From Leisingera thetidis (GTDB lineage: Bacteria; Pseudomonadota; Alphaproteobacteria; Rhodobacterales; Rhodobacteraceae), in assembly GCF_025857195.1 (NCBI RefSeq), contig NZ_CP109787.1, positions 1,243,501 to 1,307,500 on the forward strand: a DNA stretch of 64,000 bases, written 5' to 3'. Numbering within the stretch: position 1 is the first letter of the stretch; each line of letters opens with the position of its first letter. Below are positions 16,639 to 25,116 of the stretch, piece by piece. The notes below the pieces were generated by a model, which did not search any database, was not told the DNA's origin, and worked only from the letters and a program-made list of their open reading frames with translations. Both the position numbers and the translations under genes were made by a program.

Positions 16639-17091
16639 ATGATGCGATGGCTGGACGTGCCGCCTGTCTGGCTGGCAGGCTTTGTTCTGGCGGCCTGGCT
16701 GCAGTCGGCGCATTTTGCATTCCGGCTCTCCTTCGGGGGGCCTTGGGCAGAGTTCCTCGGCGGCATCCTTCTGGGGGGCGGCATTCTTCTGGCGCTGCTC
16801 GCCGTTACTGAGATGCGGCGGCAAAAGACCACGGTTATCCCGCACCAGACACCCAGCCGGCTGGTGCAATCGGGAATCTTCAGCCGCAGCCGCAATCCGA
16901 TCTATCTGGGCGACGTGCTGATCCTGGCAGGCCTGATCCTGTGGTTTGATGCGGTGCTGTCGCTGCCGCTGATCCCGATCTTCCTCTGGGTGCTGGAGAA
17001 GCGGTTTGTGCTGCCGGAAGAGGACCGGATGCGGCGGACCTTCCGGGCCGGCTGGGCGCTTTATGAACAGAAGGTGCGCCGCTGGATCTGA
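16639..17091 (+). CDS. Isoprenylcysteine carboxyl methyltransferase (ICMT) family membrane protein
   Basis: This 150-residue membrane protein has about four hydrophobic segments. Between the second and third is the family signature [27 protein letters not shown], then [33 protein letters not shown], where the conserved Glu-Glu and Arg belong to the cofactor-binding end. Bacterial members of this PEMT/ICMT group are probably S-adenosylmethionine-dependent methyltransferases acting on membrane substrates, but none can be named here. The start is ATGATG at 16639, preceded by AAGGGCAGG. It stands alone between the MBL-fold gene and pntA. In the 221 bases upstream I see only a weak hairpin (GCCGGAA / TTCCGGC, 16488-16513). 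Confidence 0.8.
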   Translation: MMRWLDVPPVWLAGFVLAAWLQSAHFAFRLSFGGPWAEFLGGILLGGGILLALLAVTEMRRQKTTVIPHQTPSRLVQSGIFSRSRNPIYLGDVLILAGLILWFDAVLSLPLIPIFLWVLEKRFVLPEEDRMRRTFRAGWALYEQKVRRWI

Positions 17092-17138
17092 CTGGAATGC
17101 GGCATTGCGGCATGACTTTGCGGCAACGCAGCAAAATC

Positions 17139-17159
17139 CTTGCGCAACAATCTTGCGCA
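17139..17159 (+). promoter_or_regulatory. CTTGCGCA direct repeat upstream of pntA
   Basis: CTTGCGCA occurs at 17139-17146 and 17152-17159. The second copy gives a -35-like TTGCGC followed after 15 bases by TATTGT, a suboptimal promoter about 50 bases before the pntA start. It may be the pntAB promoter or an activator site. Confidence 0.3.
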
Positions 17160-17230
17160 TAGTAGTAGAGAATTATTGTGATCCGTACCCAGGAACGACT
17201 GGCGCGGGCAGGACGAGGGGGAATGACACG

Positions 17231-18802
17231 GTGAAAATAGGGACACCAAAAGAAACATTTGCGGGCGAGAACCGAGTTGCGATGACGCCGGAGTCGGCGC
17301 GTCAGCTGCAGAAGCTGGGGTATGACTGCGCGATCGAGGCGGGGGCCGGGGCGGCGGCGGGGTTTGCGGACGCCGCCTATGAGGCCGCAGGCGTTGAAAT
17401 CATCAAAACGCCGGCCGCCTTGTGGAAGGCCTGCGACATCGTCGCCAAGGTGCGCCAGCCGGACGAGACCGAGCTGAAGCGGCTCGCCAGGGGCAAGACG
17501 CTGATCTCCTTCTTCAACCCGGCCGGCAACGAGGCCGGGATGGAGGCCGCCAAATCCAAGGGCGCCAATGTGATCGCCATGGAAATGGTGCCGCGGATCT
17601 CCCGCGCCCAGAAGATGGATGCGCTGAGTTCGATGGCCAATATCGCGGGCTACCGCGCCGTGATCGAGGCGGGCAACAACTTCGGCCGCTTCTTCACCGG
17701 CCAGATCACCGCCGCAGGCAAGGTGCCGCCCGCCAAGGTGCTGGTGGTCGGCGCCGGCGTCGCGGGCCTGGCCGCCATCGGCACCTCGACCTCGCTCGGC
17801 GCCGTCACCTATGCCTTCGACGTGCGCCCCGAGGTGGCCGAGCAGGTGGAATCGATGGGCGCCGAGTTCGTCTATCTCGATTTCGAGGAGGAGCAGCAGG
17901 ACGGCGCCGCCACCGGCGGCTATGCGGCTGTTTCCTCGCCGGAATTCCGCGACGCGCAGCTGGCCAAGTTCCGCGAGCTGGCGCCGGAGATGGACATCGT
18001 CATCACCACCGCGCTGATCCCGGGCCGCGAGGCGCCCGAGCTGTGGACCGAGGACATGGTTGCGGCGATGAAGCCCGGCTCGGTCATCGTCGACCTTGCG
18101 GCGGAAAAGGGCGGCAACTGCAAGCTCACGGTGATGGACGAGAAGATCGTCACGGAAAACGGCGTCACCATCATCGGCTACACCGACTTCCCCAGCCGGA
18201 TGGCGGCGCAGGCCTCGACGCTGTACGCGACCAACATCCGCCACATGATGACCGACCTGACCCCCGGCAAGGACGGCCAGGTGGTGCATGACATGGAGGA
18301 CGACGTGATCCGCGGCGCCACCGTGGCGTTCGAGGGCGGGATCACCTTCCCGCCGCCGCCGCCGAAAGTGCAGGCGATTGCGGCCAAGCCCAAGGAAACC
18401 GTGCCGGAGCTGACGCCGGAGGAAAAACGCGCCCGGGAGGTTGCGGCCTTCAAGGCGCAGACCAGGAGCCAGGTCACCCTGCTGGCGGGCGGCGGCGCGC
18501 TGCTGCTGCTGGTCGGGCTGTTTGCGCCGGTCAGCTTCATGCAGCATTTCATCGTCTTTGCGCTGGCCTGCTTTGTCGGCTTCCAGGTGATCTGGGGCGT
18601 CGCGCACTCGTTGCACACGCCGCTGATGGCGGTGACCAACGCGATCTCCTCGATCATCATCCTCGGCGCGCTGATGCAGATCGGTTCGGGGTCCTGGCTG
18701 GTGATCCTGCTGGCGGCGCTTTCGGTCTTCATGGCCGGGATCAACATCTTCGGCGGCTTCCTCGTCACCCGGCGCATGCTCGCCATGTTCCAGAAATCCT
18801 AA
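17231..18802 (+). CDS. pntA: NAD(P) transhydrogenase subunit alpha
   Basis: This 523-residue inner-membrane subunit carries the NAD(H) domain of the proton-pumping transhydrogenase, which makes NADPH from NADH. It begins [20 protein letters not shown], with the NAD-binding [21 protein letters not shown] near residue 175, and ends with about four membrane helices (residues 410-515). It is of the undivided type like E. coli PntA, not the split A1/A2 form. The start is GTG at 17231, supported by GAGGGGGA eight bases upstream; an ATG frame from 17006 overlaps the preceding gene and is not credible. pntB follows after 15 bases. Confidence 0.95.
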   Translation: MKIGTPKETFAGENRVAMTPESARQLQKLGYDCAIEAGAGAAAGFADAAYEAAGVEIIKTPAALWKACDIVAKVRQPDETELKRLARGKTLISFFNPAGNEAGMEAAKSKGANVIAMEMVPRISRAQKMDALSSMANIAGYRAVIEAGNNFGRFFTGQITAAGKVPPAKVLVVGAGVAGLAAIGTSTSLGAVTYAFDVRPEVAEQVESMGAEFVYLDFEEEQQDGAATGGYAAVSSPEFRDAQLAKFRELAPEMDIVITTALIPGREAPELWTEDMVAAMKPGSVIVDLAAEKGGNCKLTVMDEKIVTENGVTIIGYTDFPSRMAAQASTLYATNIRHMMTDLTPGKDGQVVHDMEDDVIRGATVAFEGGITFPPPPPKVQAIAAKPKETVPELTPEEKRAREVAAFKAQTRSQVTLLAGGGALLLLVGLFAPVSFMQHFIVFALACFVGFQVIWGVAHSLHTPLMAVTNAISSIIILGALMQIGSGSWLVILLAALSVFMAGINIFGGFLVTRRMLAMFQKS

Positions 18803-18817
18803 AGCGAGGCAGAACAG

Positions 18818-20254
18818 ATGGATTACGGGTTCACCACCGCCGCCTATGTTGTTGCGGCTGTTCTTTTCATCCTGTCGCTCGGCGGCCTGTCGAACCAGGA
18901 AAGCGCCAAGCGCGCGGTCTGGTACGGCATCGCGGGCATGGGGCTGGCGGTGTTCGCCACCCTGATCGGCCCCGGCTCCGGCCTGTGGCTGTTGTCGCTC
19001 TTGCTGATCGCGGGCGGCGGCATCATCGGCACCTATGTGGCCAAGAAGGTGCAGATGACCGAAATGCCGCAGCTGGTGGCGGCGATGCACTCGCTGGTCG
19101 GCCTGGCGGCGGTCTTTGTCGGCTTCATCGCCCATTTCGAGATCGGCAATGTGGCGGCCGCCGCGGCGGCGGGCAGCACCGAGGAGCTCGGCACCTTTGC
19201 CAAGCTGATTGCCAAGAAGACCCCGGCCGAGATCGCCTTTCTGCGCGTCGAGCTGTTCCTCGGCATCTTCATCGGTGCCATCACCTTCACCGGCTCGGTG
19301 ATTGCCTTCGGCAAGCTGGCGGGCAAGGTCACCTCGGCGGCGACCAAGCTGCCGGGCGGCCACGCGCTGAACGCCGGTGCCGCGGCGCTGTCGTTCATCT
19401 GCCTGATCTGGTACTTCAACTCCGGCGGCTTCCTGCCGCTGCTGCTGATGACGCTGGCGGCGCTGTTCATCGGCTACCATCTGATCATGGGCATCGGCGG
19501 CGCCGACATGCCGGTGGTGGTGTCGATGCTCAACAGCTACTCCGGCTGGGCCGCGGCCGCCATCGGCTTCAGCTTGGGCAATGATCTCCTGATCGTGGTC
19601 GGCGCCCTGGTGGGCTCCTCCGGTGCGATCCTCTCCTACATCATGTGCAAGGCGATGAACCGCTCTTTCGTTTCCGTGATCCTCGGCGGCTTCGGCGGCA
19701 CCGCGGGCCCGGCGATGGAGATCGACGGCGAACAGATCGCCATCGACGCCGACGGCGTGGCGGCGGCACTGGACGAGGCCGATTCCGTGGTGATCATCCC
19801 CGGCTACGGCATGGCGGTGGCGCAGGCGCAGCAGAACGTCGCCGAGCTGACCCGGCGCCTGCGGGCGAAAGGCAAGACCGTGCGCTTTGCCATCCACCCG
19901 GTGGCGGGCCGGCTGCCGGGGCACATGAACGTGCTGCTGGCGGAGGCCAAGGTGCCTTACGACATCGTGCTGGAGATGGACGAGATCAACGAGGACTTCC
20001 CGCAGACGGATGTGGCGATCGTCATCGGCTCCAACGACATCGTCAACCCGGCGGCGCAGGAGGACCCGAACTCGCCGATCGCCGGCATGCCGGTTCTGGA
20101 ATGCTGGAAGGCGAAACAGGTGTTCGTCTCCAAACGCGGCCAGGGCACCGGCTATTCGGGCATCGAGAACCCGCTGTTCTTCAAGGAAAACACCCGCATG
20201 TTCTATGGCGACGCAAAGCAGAGCCTGGATACCCTGCTGGGCATGATCAGCTAA
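18818..20254 (+). CDS. pntB: NAD(P) transhydrogenase subunit beta
   Basis: This 478-residue partner of PntA has eight to nine N-terminal membrane helices that form the proton channel, followed by the NADP(H)-binding domain. The latter shows [41 protein letters not shown] and [27 protein letters not shown], all diagnostic for the dIII domain. The length fits the family (about 460-480). The ATG at 18818 follows GAGG. A strong terminator closes the pntAB operon at 20274, and a copy of the dispersed intergenic repeat lies directly beyond. Confidence 0.96.
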   Translation: MDYGFTTAAYVVAAVLFILSLGGLSNQESAKRAVWYGIAGMGLAVFATLIGPGSGLWLLSLLLIAGGGIIGTYVAKKVQMTEMPQLVAAMHSLVGLAAVFVGFIAHFEIGNVAAAAAAGSTEELGTFAKLIAKKTPAEIAFLRVELFLGIFIGAITFTGSVIAFGKLAGKVTSAATKLPGGHALNAGAAALSFICLIWYFNSGGFLPLLLMTLAALFIGYHLIMGIGGADMPVVVSMLNSYSGWAAAAIGFSLGNDLLIVVGALVGSSGAILSYIMCKAMNRSFVSVILGGFGGTAGPAMEIDGEQIAIDADGVAAALDEADSVVIIPGYGMAVAQAQQNVAELTRRLRAKGKTVRFAIHPVAGRLPGHMNVLLAEAKVPYDIVLEMDEINEDFPQTDVAIVIGSNDIVNPAAQEDPNSPIAGMPVLECWKAKQVFVSKRGQGTGYSGIENPLFFKENTRMFYGDAKQSLDTLLGMIS

Positions 20255-20273
20255 AAGACGGGAAAACTGACTG

Positions 20274-20300
20274 AAGGCGCTCCAATCGGGGCGCCTTTTT
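20274..20300 (+). terminator. Rho-independent terminator of pntAB
   Basis: AAGGCGC and GCGCCTT pair around a 10-base loop and run into a T5 tract, 19 bases after the pntB stop. Confidence 0.8.
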
Positions 20301-20310
20301 CCTTTGCCGC

Positions 20311-20364
20311 TTCTTTCTGGCCGGAAATACTCCGGGGGAGGCCGCAGGCCGGGGGCAGAGCCCC
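20311..20364 (-). repeat. Composite intergenic repeat, copy A
   Basis: On the minus strand this element reads: a hairpin of GGGGC / GCCCC type, then GGCCTGCGGCC, then CCCCCGGAGTATTTCC and GGCCAGAAAGAA. It lies just beyond the pntAB terminator. The same parts recur in copies B to E in this window. Confidence 0.65.
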
Positions 20365-20404
20365 ATAGGGCGGCTTCTGCATACTGTTGCATCCATTTAA
20401 CACA

Positions 20405-20433
20405 TTGAAATAAAGGCTTTCTTTACATATTTT
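20405..20433 (+). promoter_or_regulatory. Candidate promoter of the DUF3422 gene
   Basis: TTGAAA (20405-20410) and TATTTT (20428-20433) are separated by 17 bases, matching the -35/-10 consensus at five and four of six positions, about 43 bases before the start codon. Confidence 0.4.
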
Positions 20434-20475
20434 TCGGCAGGCATTATGGTCCGCCGCATTGCCCCGGAGACCTCA

Positions 20476-21756
20476 ATGCCCCAGATCCAGGACCACCCTC
20501 TGCGTTATCAGCTCACGAACGAGCTGCACGCGCGGCCTTTCCCCGCCATGTCGAGCCCCTGCACGGTGGTCTACCTGGCCGTGAAGCAACCGCAGGAAGC
20601 CGAGCACCGCGACAGGCTGCAGGATCTCCAGCATCTGACGGACCTTCTCGACCGCCACGGTGCGCCGCATCCCCAGCCGGGGGCGACGCATCACACCGCG
20701 CAGATCGGGCGGCACATGATCAAATGGGAGCAGCACACAGAATTCGTCAGCTACACCGTTTACCGCGATGGCGTCAGCACGCGGGCGTTTGATCCGGCGG
20801 ATTTTGACGTCTTCCCTGAGGATTGGCTGGCACAGGTGCCTGGGCAGCGGATCACCTCGGCGCTGATCCGGGTGGTGCCGCGCACCGCTCCGGCAAAGCT
20901 GAAGGCAACCCTGCACGACTGGTTTGTGCCGGAAAGCCTGGCGGTATCTGAAGTGCTGGATGACAGCGCTGTGGTAGCCGGGGATTTCCGCATCGACCCG
21001 GCCGGCCACATGCGCTTTGCGGTGCTGCCGAATGCGGGAACCGGCAGCCAGCGCATCGGCCGAATTGTGCAACGGCTGTGCGAGATCGAGACCTACCGGG
21101 CAATGGCCATGCTGGGCTTTTCCCGCGCCCGCGGCCTCACCCCGACCATCAGTGCGCTGGATACGCATCTGAGCGAGATGATGGTGGAGATGACCGGCGG
21201 CACCGCACCTGCCGAACAAACGCTGTCGCAGCTGCTGACGGTGTCCGCTGAACTGGAGGCAATGGCCGCCCGGTCCGCCTTCCGCTTTGGCGCAACGGGC
21301 GCTTATGAGGCTTTGGTCAACCAGCGGGTCAGCCTGCTGCGCGAGGGCCGGCACGAGGGGTTCCAGACGCTGGCGGAATTCATGCTGCGCCGGTTTGAAC
21401 CGGCCATGCGCACGGTAAAGTCCGCGGAAAAGCGGCTGGAAGCGCTGGCCAACCGGGCGCGCCGTGCAGGAGAGCTGCTCAGAACACGGGTGGATGTGGA
21501 ACGCTCGGCGCAGAACCAGGCGCTGCTGGCCAGCATGGACCGCCGTGCCGACATTGCGCTGCGCCTGCAGCACACGGTCGAGGGGCTGTCGGTGGTGGCG
21601 GTCAGCTATTACGCGGTGTCGCTAGTGTCGGACTTTTTCCTGCCGCTGGCCGAACGGTACGGGCTGAACAAGAAGCTGCTGATTACGGCGGTCACTCTGC
21701 CGGTTGTTGGTCTGGTGTGGCTGGGGATCCAGCGGATCCGGAAGAAGCTGCATTAA
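20476..21756 (+). CDS. DUF3422 family protein
   Basis: This 426-residue protein belongs to the uncharacterised DUF3422 family. The N-terminal block HPLRYQLTNELHARPFPAMSSPCTVVYLAV is diagnostic. The middle is helical with many Arg and Glu, and the C-terminus has one or two hydrophobic segments (SYYAVSLVSDFFLPLAERYG and LLITAVTLPVVGLVWLGIQ) ending RIRKKLH, so it is probably membrane-anchored by its tail. No biochemical function is known to me. The ATG at 20476 is preceded by CGGAGA at six-base spacing; the earlier in-frame start at 20446 lacks a site. Its last 65 bases overlap the end of the convergent YeeE gene. Confidence 0.85.
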   Translation: MPQIQDHPLRYQLTNELHARPFPAMSSPCTVVYLAVKQPQEAEHRDRLQDLQHLTDLLDRHGAPHPQPGATHHTAQIGRHMIKWEQHTEFVSYTVYRDGVSTRAFDPADFDVFPEDWLAQVPGQRITSALIRVVPRTAPAKLKATLHDWFVPESLAVSEVLDDSAVVAGDFRIDPAGHMRFAVLPNAGTGSQRIGRIVQRLCEIETYRAMAMLGFSRARGLTPTISALDTHLSEMMVEMTGGTAPAEQTLSQLLTVSAELEAMAARSAFRFGATGAYEALVNQRVSLLREGRHEGFQTLAEFMLRRFEPAMRTVKSAEKRLEALANRARRAGELLRTRVDVERSAQNQALLASMDRRADIALRLQHTVEGLSVVAVSYYAVSLVSDFFLPLAERYGLNKKLLITAVTLPVVGLVWLGIQRIRKKLH

Positions 21757-22765
21757 GCGCTGCATTCATGCCCAGGCCGCCAAGCGCGATGAATGCCAGC
21801 GCCAGCAGGGCCGCCAGGCTCAGGGCCGGAATGCCCGCCAGCCCGGCGCCTACGGTGCAGCCGCCGGCCAGCACGCCGCCCGCGCCCATCAGCACGGCAC
21901 CGGTCAGGTAGCGGCCGGTCTGGCGCGGGGTCTCGAAGCTTTGCCATTGGAAACGGCCGCTGAGCAGAGATGCCGCCAGCGCCCCCAGCAGCACGCCGCC
22001 AATCAGTCCGGGACCAAAGCCTGCGGGAATCGAGCTGGAGGCGATCACGAAGAACAATGAGTCGGCAGCCGGAGAGGTGAAGGACAGGCTCTCCATCGCG
22101 ATGGGGTCGAATTCGTCAAACAGCACATAGCCGGTGCCCACCCAGGCCACAGGCACCAGCAGCCCGATCAGGGCACCGCCGGCCAGCGCCGGCATCCGGT
22201 TGCCCGAGCGCAGTGCAATCAGCAGCGCGGCGGCGGCGATCACAGCGCTCCACAGCAGCGGGCCGCCGGGCAGGGTCGCCAGGGATGCATGGTCAGCCAA
22301 CGGCAGCGTTACGGAACCAAGCGCGGTTCGGAGCGGTGCCAGAACACCTTTGAGCGTCGCATGGGCCACAACTGCGAAGACCGCGATCACCAGCAGCGCC
22401 CGCAGGTTGCCGCTGCCTGCCAGCACGACGAGCCGCGACGCACATCCGCGGGTCAGGATCATGCCTGCGCCGAACATCAGCCCGCCGGCAGCGATGGCCA
22501 GCAGCGGCAGATCCCCGGCCATCAGCCGGTGATCCGCAAAGCTGATCCAGCCCTGCGCCACCGCCGCCTGGGTGCCGGCAACAGCCACCGCGAGGGCGAT
22601 GGCCCAGATGCCGGCCGCCTGACGGCGGTCATCGCCAACCAGGGCGCGGCGAAAGCAGAAACGGGTCAGCTGCGCCAGTGCCCCGAACAGAATGCCGACG
22701 CCAAGGGCAAACAGGACGGAAACGTCCCGCGCGGAGGTCTCTTCAAAGCCAAATGTTTCGAACAT
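21692..22765 (-). CDS. YeeE/YedE family sulfur-compound transporter
   Basis: This 357-residue integral membrane protein of about nine to ten helices is a YeeE/YedE (TsuA-like) transporter of thiosulfate or related sulfur compounds. The family cysteines lie in RFCFRRALVGDDRRQAAG, LTRGCASRLVVLAGSGNLR and LAGGCTVGAGLAGIPALS. Related proteins pass thiosulfate along such cysteines, so sulfur-anion import is the likely role. I use the ATG at 22765, with GGTGA five bases upstream; a GTG three codons earlier (22774) is possible. Its 3-prime end overlaps the DUF3422 gene by 65 bases tail to tail. Confidence 0.85.
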   Translation of the reverse strand: MFETFGFEETSARDVSVLFALGVGILFGALAQLTRFCFRRALVGDDRRQAAGIWAIALAVAVAGTQAAVAQGWISFADHRLMAGDLPLLAIAAGGLMFGAGMILTRGCASRLVVLAGSGNLRALLVIAVFAVVAHATLKGVLAPLRTALGSVTLPLADHASLATLPGGPLLWSAVIAAAALLIALRSGNRMPALAGGALIGLLVPVAWVGTGYVLFDEFDPIAMESLSFTSPAADSLFFVIASSSIPAGFGPGLIGGVLLGALAASLLSGRFQWQSFETPRQTGRYLTGAVLMGAGGVLAGGCTVGAGLAGIPALSLAALLALAFIALGGLGMNAALNAASSGSAGSPATPDQQPAE

Positions 22766-22930
22766 CGCGGTCACCAGGTGGAAAGACGGAATTTTTTCCC
22801 GAAATGACGGTCTTTCGCCGGTCAGGCAAGGCCCGGACGTCTTGGGGTGCTGCGAAATGCAGGGAGGGTTTCCCGCTAATTGCAGCCCGGCTCAAAGGTT
22901 TGTTTTCCGGTTCCGCCTTGGGGAAAACAA

Positions 22931-22958
22931 ATTGGCCGCCTGCAGGGCGGCGGCCAAT
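22931..22958 (-). terminator. Terminator of the oppABC transcript
   Basis: ATTGGCCGCC and GGCGGCCAAT form a perfect 10-bp stem with an 8-base loop, 38 bases beyond the oppC stop. Read leftward it is followed by TTGTTTTCCC; read rightward by AGTCATGTTTTT, so it could stop transcripts in both directions. Confidence 0.65.
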
Positions 22959-22996
22959 AGTCATGTTTTTATTTGAATGTGTGCGTGTGTTCTGCC

Positions 22997-23968
22997 TCAG
23001 CGGCCGCGGATCCGCGGATCCAGCGCATCGCGCAACCCGTCGCCCAGGTAGTTCACGCTCAGCACCGTCAGCGAGATCGCCATGCCGGGCCAGAACACCC
23101 GTTCGGGGTACTGCTGCAGGTAATCGGTGGCATCAAACAGCAGCCGTCCCCAAGTCGGGAAATCCGGCGGGAAGCCGAGGCCGAGGAACGACAGCGACGA
23201 CTCAGTGATGATCGCGGTGGCGATCCCCAGGGTGGCCGAAACCATGATCGGCGACAGCACGTTGGGCAGGATATGCCGGGTGATCAGCCCGGTGTTCGTG
23301 GTGCCGATGGAGCGCGCCGCCATCACGAACTCGCGCTCCTTCAGGGCCAGCACGTCGCCGCGCACGATGCGGGCGGTGGGCATCCAGCTGGTGACGCCGA
23401 TGGAGGCGACGATCAGGATGAAGATCCCCTGTTCCGGCCCGAATGTTGCGTTCAGCGGCTCGCGGAACAAGAGCATCATCACCAGGAGGAGCGGCAGCAG
23501 CGGCAGCGCCAGGAACAGGTCGGTCAGCCGCATCAGCGGCCCGTCCAGCCGTTTGAAAAAGCCGGCAACCACCCCGATGAAGGAGCCCAGGAACAGCGCC
23601 AGCAGCATCGCCGTCAGGCCGACAGAAACAGAGGTCGCGCCGCCCGCCATCATCCGCGCCAGCATGTCGCGGCCCAGCTGGTCGGTGCCGAAGGGATGCG
23701 CCCAGCTGGGGCCCTGGTTGCGGGCGCGGATGTCGATCTTGGTGGCGTCGATCTCCCAGACCAGCGGCCCGGCATAGACCGCCAGGATGATGAACAGGAA
23801 CAAGGCCCCGCCCATCAGTGCGCCGCGGTGGGACTTGAACTGGTCCCAGACATCCAGCCACTGGCTGCGCGGCGGGTTGTGCAACTCCTCCAGCGCGCCG
23901 GCGCCGGGCACCGCGGTCGAGGCCGGCGCCATGCCTTCGTCGGGCACAAAGCGTTCCTTGTCAGTCAT
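22997..23968 (-). CDS. oppC: Peptide ABC transporter permease (OppC/DppC type)
   Basis: This 323-residue inner-membrane permease of a peptide/nickel-type ABC importer has about six membrane helices. The first (GALMGGALFLFIILAVYAG) follows a long cytoplasmic N-terminus. GTDQLGRDMLARMMAGGATS and the EAA-loop region ARSIGTTNTGLITRHILPNVLSPIMVS mark the OppC/DppC family, and it ends LRDALDPRIRGR. The ATG at 23968 overlaps the last eight bases of oppB, so it is translationally coupled. It pairs with oppB, the binding protein at 25117 and the divergent fused ATPase at 27165. Confidence 0.93.
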   Translation of the reverse strand: MTDKERFVPDEGMAPASTAVPGAGALEELHNPPRSQWLDVWDQFKSHRGALMGGALFLFIILAVYAGPLVWEIDATKIDIRARNQGPSWAHPFGTDQLGRDMLARMMAGGATSVSVGLTAMLLALFLGSFIGVVAGFFKRLDGPLMRLTDLFLALPLLPLLLVMMLLFREPLNATFGPEQGIFILIVASIGVTSWMPTARIVRGDVLALKEREFVMAARSIGTTNTGLITRHILPNVLSPIMVSATLGIATAIITESSLSFLGLGFPPDFPTWGRLLFDATDYLQQYPERVFWPGMAISLTVLSVNYLGDGLRDALDPRIRGR

Positions 23969-24968
23969 AGCGGATCCTCGGGTCAAGAATGCCGTACAGC
24001 ACGTCGGCGATCAGGTTGAACAGCACGATCAGCACCGCAAAGATGAAGGTCAGCGTCTGCACCATCGGCAGGTCGTTGGCCTGAATGGCGCCGATCAGCA
24101 GCTGGCCGATGCCGTTCACCTTGAACACCTGCTCGGTGATGATGGCGCCGCCAAAGATCGACGGGATCCCCAGCGCGATCACGGTCACAACCGGGATCAT
24201 CGAATTGCGCAGCACGTGCACCATGACCACGACGTATTCGCTCAGCCCCTTGGCCCGTGCGGTGCGCACATAGTCCTGGTTGAGGTTGTCCAGCATCGAG
24301 GCGCGCATGAAGCGGCTCAGCTGCGCGGTGATCTGCAGCGCCAGCACCATCACCGGCATGATCATCTGCTTCAGCTGGTAGACAAAGGCATCCCAGCTGT
24401 CGACCACGTGGGTGGTGTCATAGATCGACGGGAACCAGCCAAGCTGTACCGAGAAGATCACGATCACCAGCACGCCCGAGAAGAACGGCGGCACCGAGAA
24501 ACCCACCATCGACACGAATGTCCCCAGCTGGTCGAACCAGCTGTACTGGCGGTAGGCGGAATAGATGCCGATCGGCAGCGCGATCAGGATGGCGACCACA
24601 TAGGCGGTGCCGACAACCCACAGGGTCTGCGGCATGCGCTGGATCACGATGTCCATCACCGGCGAGCGGGTCTGCCAGGAGATCACCCGCAGGTCGCCAG
24701 CGGAAAAACTGGTGCCCAGGTAGTGGTCGATCAGCACCTGCGGCTCGATCCAGAAGAACTGCACGATCCACTTCCAGAACCGGATATGCATCGGCTGGCC
24801 GAGGCCAAGCGCCTCGCGCATTTTCTCTTTGACTTCAGGGGGCACGGTCAGGGGAACCTGCGCCATCGGGTCGCCCGGGGCGAGCTCCAGCAGCAGGAAG
24901 ATCACGAGGCTGATGAACAGCAGTGTCGGAACTGCCAGGATCAGCCGCCGGATTGTAAAGGTCAGCAT
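23961..24968 (-). CDS. oppB: Peptide ABC transporter permease (OppB/DppB type)
   Basis: This 335-residue permease has the classical OppB start MLTFTIRRLILAVPTLLFISLVIFLL and the block APGDPMAQVPLTVPPEVKEK. The EAA-like loop MRASMLDNLNQDYVRTARAKGLSE couples to the ATPase, and the end VLYGILDPRIRYD is typical. It forms the channel with OppC. oppA lies 148 bases upstream, separated by a GC-rich hairpin that probably reduces permease expression relative to the binding protein. Confidence 0.94.
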   Translation of the reverse strand: MLTFTIRRLILAVPTLLFISLVIFLLLELAPGDPMAQVPLTVPPEVKEKMREALGLGQPMHIRFWKWIVQFFWIEPQVLIDHYLGTSFSAGDLRVISWQTRSPVMDIVIQRMPQTLWVVGTAYVVAILIALPIGIYSAYRQYSWFDQLGTFVSMVGFSVPPFFSGVLVIVIFSVQLGWFPSIYDTTHVVDSWDAFVYQLKQMIMPVMVLALQITAQLSRFMRASMLDNLNQDYVRTARAKGLSEYVVVMVHVLRNSMIPVVTVIALGIPSIFGGAIITEQVFKVNGIGQLLIGAIQANDLPMVQTLTFIFAVLIVLFNLIADVLYGILDPRIRYD

Positions 24969-25071
24969 CAGGTAGGCGCCTTTGCAGCTTGTATTAAGGT
25001 CGGAGCAGGCGGGGAGGCCTCACATCCATGTCACGCGCAGGCGGTTAAATGTAACCAATGCTGAGTGGCAA

Positions 25072-25098
25072 GGGGCCCCGATGAAACCTCAGGGCCCC
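25072..25098 (-). terminator. Hairpin between oppA and oppB
   Basis: GGGGCCC (25072-25078) pairs with GGGCCCC (25092-25098), 19 bases beyond the oppA stop. There is no strong T-tract, so partial termination or mRNA protection that favours oppA over oppBC is the likely effect. Confidence 0.5.
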
Positions 25099-25116
25099 AG
25101 GTGAGGCAAGCGCTGC

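Noticed and set aside
20311..20364. Insertion-sequence end or transposon remnant at the intergenic repeats
   Set aside because: No transposase fragment, no target duplication and copies only about 50-70 bases long; better explained as a dispersed non-coding repeat.
16880..20392. 1170-codon open frame on the minus strand
   Set aside because: It lies opposite pntA and pntB, which have complete family motifs. Its product is His/Arg/Gln/Gly-rich low complexity, the usual shadow of GC-rich genes.
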